DNA of 20,766 bases from the NCBI GenBank assembly GCA_020650975.1, contig JAIPMN010208604.1, positions 1 through 20,766 of the forward strand, written 5' to 3'. Position numbers and translations under genes: made by a program. The notes under the pieces are model-generated. The model saw nothing but the letters and a program-made list of their open reading frames with translations, was not told the DNA's origin and did no database searches. Below are positions 20,401-20,766 of this stretch, piece after piece. The DNA comes from Apostichopus californicus (Eukaryota > Echinodermata > Holothuroidea > Aspidochirotida > Stichopodidae). The number at the start of each line of letters is the position of its first letter. The stretch's first letter is position 1.

Positions 20401-20554
20401 AACAACTTTTTCATTTGCTAACGAAATATACATATATGGAATTCTAATACATAACTAACTTGAACAATGTTCATTTGATCTCACCTAAACTTAGTATCAT
20501 CGAAACCTCTAGAGACAAAATAATCGTTGTTATTTCCATCCTTGCTTCTCTCAT
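8392..20554 (-). CDS. Ig-Ig-TM-NACHT membrane receptor gene (nine spliced exons)
   Basis: Spliced coding region assembled by eye from nine minus-strand exons: 20554-20485, 19211-18903, 17972-17661, 17266-17105, 14579-12946, 10911-10727, 10496-10432, 9180-9085 and 8420-8392. All introns are GT-AG. Exit phases run 1,1,1,1,0,2,1,1 and each matches the next entry phase, so the 2862-nt frame stays open and ends at a TGA, giving 953 residues. Predicted order: signal peptide (1-26), Ig-like 1 (about 27-126), Ig-like 2 (about 128-230), acidic stalk, membrane helix (about 258-281), basic stop-transfer residues, NACHT ATPase plus winged-helix-like part (about 286-829), and an unassigned C-terminal tail (830-953). 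NACHT proteins are STAND NTPases that oligomerise after sensing a ligand, typically in innate immunity or cell death. An Ig ectodomain would place sensing at the cell surface or in a vesicle. Exons missed in the long introns, or alternative splicing, cannot be excluded. The core exons are much surer than the first and last. Confidence 0.8.
8421..9084 (-). other. Intron 8 of the receptor gene
   Basis: A 664-nt GT-AG intron between exon 8 and the proposed terminal exon. It is AT-rich, with no repeat or extra exon visible. Confidence 0.45.
9085..9180 (-). CDS. Exon 8: C-terminal tail, part 3 (96 nt)
   Basis: Acceptor GTTGTCTTTCAG (AG at 9182-9181) and donor GAGG|GTAAGT (GT at 9084-9083) enclose a phase 1-1 frame of 32 codons. 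The product is rich in Gly, Ser and Asn (NANGSGSRND), then reads ILDLGSGTWRKP and AIHIQE. The composition suggests a flexible linker or loop followed by a strand, and no domain is recognisable. The frame is also open on the plus strand here, but that frame lacks matching splice sites. Confidence 0.68.
9181..10431 (-). other. Intron 7 of the receptor gene
   Basis: A GT-AG intron of about 1.25 kb, AT-rich. A short CpG-containing stretch at 9460-9530 (CAGCCTAATTGGTCG near 9459) faintly resembles a tRNA-type A box, but no B box follows. No further exon was seen. Confidence 0.5.
10432..10496 (-). CDS. Exon 7: C-terminal tail, part 2 (65 nt)
   Basis: A short exon between acceptor TTATTCATTTTTGCAG (AG at 10498-10497) and donor CACAA|GTAAGT (GT at 10431-10430), entering in phase 2 and leaving in phase 1. 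It encodes about 22 residues including FLKSN, ESEW and CNIT. The spacing to exon 6 is only 230 nt, and both splice sites are close to consensus. It is too short for any family call on its own. Its claim rests on splice-site quality and on keeping the frame open between exons 6 and 8. Confidence 0.65.
10497..10726 (-). other. Intron 6 of the receptor gene
   Basis: A 230-nt GT-AG intron. Nothing else is visible in it. Confidence 0.6.
10727..10911 (-). CDS. Exon 6: C-terminal tail, part 1
   Basis: A strong acceptor (TTTTATTTTTGCAG, AG at 10913-10912) and donor (CAG|GTAAGA, GT at 10726-10725) bound a fully open 185-nt frame. It enters in phase 0, matching the NACHT exon, and leaves in phase 2. 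The product, residues 830-890 plus two bases, has alternating hydrophobic strands such as VDTVELRNIS and VVNIILWAM. This could be the start of a degenerate LRR-like or other beta-rich tail. I do not recognise a family. It lies about 2 kb downstream of the NACHT exon, so another small exon between them is possible, though the phases already fit without one. Confidence 0.72.
10912..12945 (-). other. Intron 5 of the receptor gene
   Basis: A GT-AG intron of about 2 kb between the NACHT exon and the C-terminal exons. Apart from a 34-bp tandem duplication at 11831-11897, it is AT-rich with only short random frames. A donor-like GTAAGC near 11232 has a short open stretch before it, but in the required phase that stretch ends in a stop codon. 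Confidence 0.55.
11831..11897. repeat. 34/33-bp direct tandem duplication
   Basis: TCTAGACTAGCCGAAT begins two adjacent units (11831-11864 and 11865-11897) that differ at a few bases in the AT-rich half. A related GGACTAGCCGATT word occurs again near 11984, next to a TTGCCGGCAA palindrome. Confidence 0.85.
12946..14579 (-). CDS. Exon 5: NACHT ATPase with winged-helix-like region
   Basis: This large exon encodes residues 285-829 after acceptor TTTGTTTCAAG (AG at 14581-14580) and ends at donor AAT|GTAAGT (GT at 12945-12944). Walker A is IGHGKTT (Lys363). Walker B is ILLNGLDE (Asp437, Glu438), with the x-G-L-D-E form that marks NACHT rather than NB-ARC. The sensor-1-like strand reads WVTSH (Thr476-His478), where NLRs usually have T-S-R. 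Next come VEVEILGF, typical of the strand after sensor 1, a PLFIVMF helix, and FSHDYIQEFCIAEYIV (residues 694-709), matching the F-x-H-x-x-x-Q-E-F motif of the NLR winged-helix/superhelical region. A charged, Asn/Glu-rich insertion lies at about 525-555. The reading frame is intact. Family knowledge predicts ATP-dependent oligomerisation; the downstream effector is not evident. Confidence 0.95.
14956..15004. repeat. Inverted repeat, 14-bp arms (hairpin A)
   Basis: AACAAATCAATTTG at 14956-14969 is the exact reverse complement of CAAATTGATTTGTT at 14991-15004, with a 21-nt loop. It is the first of two consecutive perfect hairpins in intron 4. Confidence 0.8.
15014..15071. repeat. Inverted repeat, 13-bp arms (hairpin B)
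   Basis: ATAGCGATTCGTT at 15014-15026 and AACGAATCGCTAT at 15059-15071 are perfect reverse complements with a 32-nt loop. It starts nine bases after hairpin A ends. Confidence 0.85.
15305..15496. repeat. 18-bp AT-rich minisatellite, about ten copies
   Basis: A tandem array of the unit CACACTATATTGATATTG with point changes and small indels. The left copies are nearly identical and the right copies (15420 onward) are more divergent. It lies in intron 4. Its length is likely polymorphic. Confidence 0.9.
16110..16570. other. GC-richer block in intron 4, origin unknown
   Basis: Base composition changes visibly against the AT-rich surroundings: GGGTTTGGTGGGTTCTGG near 16116, GGGCCCC near 16178, GGGAAGACCG near 16515. 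A 76-codon minus-strand frame (16298-16068) crosses part of it but matches no family I recognise and has no convincing splice sites. An old insertion or a repeat copy is the simplest guess. Confidence 0.4.
16732..16747. repeat. 16-bp perfect palindrome GTACGTAGCTACGTAC
   Basis: The sequence is identical to its reverse complement over 16 bases, in intron 4. It could be a dimeric protein-binding site or a chance product of GTAC/TACG-rich DNA, and nothing nearby decides between these. Confidence 0.6.
17105..17266 (-). CDS. Exon 4: juxtamembrane stalk and transmembrane helix
   Basis: This 162-nt, phase 1-1 exon lies between acceptor TTAATTCCCTGTAG (AG at 17268-17267) and donor AAAAG|GTAAGG (GT at 17104-17103). 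It encodes a Thr/Asp/Glu-rich stalk (residues 231-255) and then an uninterrupted run of Val, Ile, Leu, Phe, Thr, Ala and Cys from about Leu258 to Val281. The run is followed by Arg-Arg-Lys (282-284), a classic stop-transfer signal. The helix is much more hydrophobic than chance would give, and the basic flank predicts type I topology: Ig domains outside, NACHT domain in the cytoplasm. The exon was too short to stand out as a long reading frame and was found by reading splice sites on the minus strand. Confidence 0.85.
17267..17660 (-). other. Intron 3 of the receptor gene
   Basis: A 394-nt GT-AG intron between the Ig-2 and transmembrane exons. It is AT-rich, and I see no repeat or extra exon in it. 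Confidence 0.6.
17661..17972 (-). CDS. Exon 3: Ig-like domain 2, glycosylated and Cys-rich
   Basis: The exon is bounded by acceptor TTTTCGTCACAG (AG at 17974-17973) and donor CAG|GTAAACG (GT at 17660-17659). It encodes 104 residues in phase 1-1. The candidate Ig cysteine pair is Cys156 in NVSCSV and Cys211 in LRCTVVGSN, resembling C2/I-set strands. The usual tryptophan after the first cysteine is absent. The N-terminal part carries a CDSCYC cluster (Cys139, Cys142, Cys144), with Cys133 just before it and Cys203 later, so additional disulphides are likely. Three N-glycosylation sequons are visible at Asn153, Asn166 and Asn178, consistent with an extracellular position next to the membrane exon. 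Confidence 0.83.
17973..18902 (-). other. Intron 2 of the receptor gene, with an internal diverged duplication
   Basis: A GT-AG intron of 930 nt. Two stretches, about 18250-18335 and 18664-18745, align along their length and share GTAACTTGACATGGAACCA-like sequence (one mismatch in that core). This suggests an old local duplication or two copies of an unnamed repeat. No exon was seen. Confidence 0.6.
18903..19211 (-). CDS. Exon 2: Ig-like domain 1 (V-set-like)
   Basis: The exon has a strong acceptor (TTTGTTTTTATCAG, ending at 19212) and a consensus donor (GTAAGT at 18902-18897). It encodes 103 residues in phase 1-1, the usual layout of a one-exon Ig domain. Visible Ig features are the B-strand cysteine in VVIDCQL (Cys45), the core tryptophan in VYWY (Trp55), and an E/F-strand block LLIKDVVKERCGLY (ends Tyr105) corresponding to the common L-x-I-x-x-V-x-x-x-D-x-G-x-Y motif. 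The cysteine normally two residues after that tyrosine is a leucine (Leu107), while a cysteine sits three residues before the tyrosine (Cys102). The standard disulphide is therefore shifted or absent. Cys29 near the mature N-terminus may take part instead. The domain would be extracellular. Confidence 0.85.
19319..19755 (+). mobile_element. Non-LTR retrotransposon reverse-transcriptase fragment, decayed
   Basis: The plus strand encodes a partial LINE-type reverse transcriptase. FFDAE near 19328-19342 is motif A with its catalytic Asp. A typical linker follows (WHEGLL, KYHFPAK), then GTPQGSIISP (about 19501-19530), the conserved motif before the catalytic loop. Near 19595-19615 the expected Y/F-A-D-D box is disrupted by a frame change and a small deletion. 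Beyond it a NPTKSQILHI-like C-terminal segment continues in another frame until about 19755. Both ends are truncated: no endonuclease, 5' region or 3' tail is present. The element lies antisense to the host gene inside intron 1 and cannot be active. Confidence 0.85.
20264..20283 (+). repeat. G-run (five plus ten G, then two more)
   Basis: GGGGG-TT-G10-T-GG on the plus strand, inside intron 1. The opposite strand is C-rich, and that is the sense strand of the receptor transcript. The tract could form a G-quadruplex in single-stranded DNA. It may also be simply a slippage tract. Confidence 0.6.
20485..20554 (-). CDS. Exon 1: signal peptide
   Basis: An ATG at 20554 (second in-frame ATG at 20539) opens a short frame with a hydrophobic stretch, residues 8-24, containing IITTI-like and MILSL segments. 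The donor is AG|GTGAGA, with GT at 20484-20483. The frame leaves in phase 1, exactly what the Ig-1 exon requires, and the split codon becomes Ala24. An A-H-G sequence at residues 24-26 would suit signal peptidase cleavage after Gly26. A glutamate at residue 16 inside the hydrophobic core is unusual. Alternative readings exist. A TTTCAG acceptor at about 20577 would open a different frame that ends at a TGA across this donor, and the plus strand also has a short hydrophobic frame here. I prefer the signal peptide because of the phase match and because the Ig-1 exon has no in-frame ATG of its own. Confidence 0.55.
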
Positions 20555-20570
20555 CGATTGCTGTCAGTAT

Positions 20571-20613
20571 GAGACTGAAATGTAAAAAGATATAGCATCC
20601 CCCTTAATATATC
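20571..20613 (-). promoter_or_regulatory. Possible core promoter of the receptor gene
   Basis: On the minus strand, TCAGTCTC (20578-20571) matches an initiator consensus and lies 22 nt before the first ATG. TATATTAA (20611-20604) lies about 35 nt upstream of the initiator adenine, a little further than usual, and a weaker TATATC lies 18 nt upstream. AT-rich sequence makes such matches easy to find. The remaining upstream sequence to the window edge, 20614-20766, is AT-rich and shows nothing clear. Confidence 0.25.
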
Positions 20614-20766
20614 GCTACAAGAAACACATGTTTGTCTTTATTTCATTATTCAGTATTTGGTTAAGAAGGATTTGATTGTAACAAAATAGTTTGATACAAA
20701 CATCTCATGGAATGTTTTAATTATCACTACAAAAGTATGTGTGTATACATATATATGTATATAAAT

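Larger units (their letters stand above)
19212..20484 (-). other. Intron 1 of the receptor gene
   Basis: A GT-AG intron of about 1.27 kb. It contains an antisense reverse-transcriptase fragment, a run of G residues at 20264-20280, and about 500 bp of decayed repetitive sequence (19750-20260) in which (A)GGTCAAA-like words recur at 19750, 19863 and 20090 and AAGAACC-like words recur. No other exon was seen. Confidence 0.5.

Overview
The window looks like AT-rich nuclear DNA from an invertebrate animal. Coding sequence is broken into short exons with GT-AG introns, and the non-coding part holds tRNA-derived SINE-like elements, a decayed LINE fragment, minisatellites and small inverted repeats. 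Immunoglobulin exons joined to a NACHT ATPase exon, plus the style of the repeats, suggest a marine deuterostome. An echinoderm such as a sea cucumber is my best guess, but this is inference and not proven by the sequence.

One substantial gene is visible, on the minus strand, and it fills the right-hand 60% of the window (about 20.58 kb down to 8.27 kb). I could assemble nine exons by eye with compatible splice sites and reading phases: signal peptide (20554-20485), Ig-like domain 1 (19211-18903), Ig-like domain 2 (17972-17661), transmembrane helix (17266-17105), NACHT ATPase (14579-12946), three small C-terminal exons (10911-10727, 10496-10432, 9180-9085) and a probable terminal exon with stop codon and an AATAAA signal (8420 to about 8265). 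The joined reading frame divides by three and would encode 953 residues. The order signal peptide, Ig, Ig, membrane helix, NACHT describes a type I membrane receptor with an Ig ectodomain and a cytoplasmic STAND-type NTPase. That differs from the usual cytosolic NLR layout. Every boundary in the first half of the gene is phase 1, as expected for a receptor assembled by exon shuffling.

The introns of this gene carry most of the other structure: an antisense, frameshifted reverse-transcriptase fragment (about 19319-19755) and a G-run in intron 1, a diverged duplication in intron 2, an 18-bp minisatellite, two adjacent perfect hairpins and a GC-richer block in intron 4, and a 34-bp tandem duplication in intron 5.

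The left 8.2 kb has no convincing gene. It holds a tRNA-derived SINE-like element on the minus strand (2103-2348), a second, degenerate tRNA-like element on the plus strand (about 4628-4860), a 19-bp repeat cluster (5943-6150) and a large imperfect palindrome near 536-583. There are two weak first-exon candidates: a TATA/Inr/ATG arrangement with a short signal-anchor reading frame at 4882-5053 (+), and an ATG followed by a perfect donor at 6478-6452 (-). The remaining left-flank sequence is AT-rich with short random reading frames.
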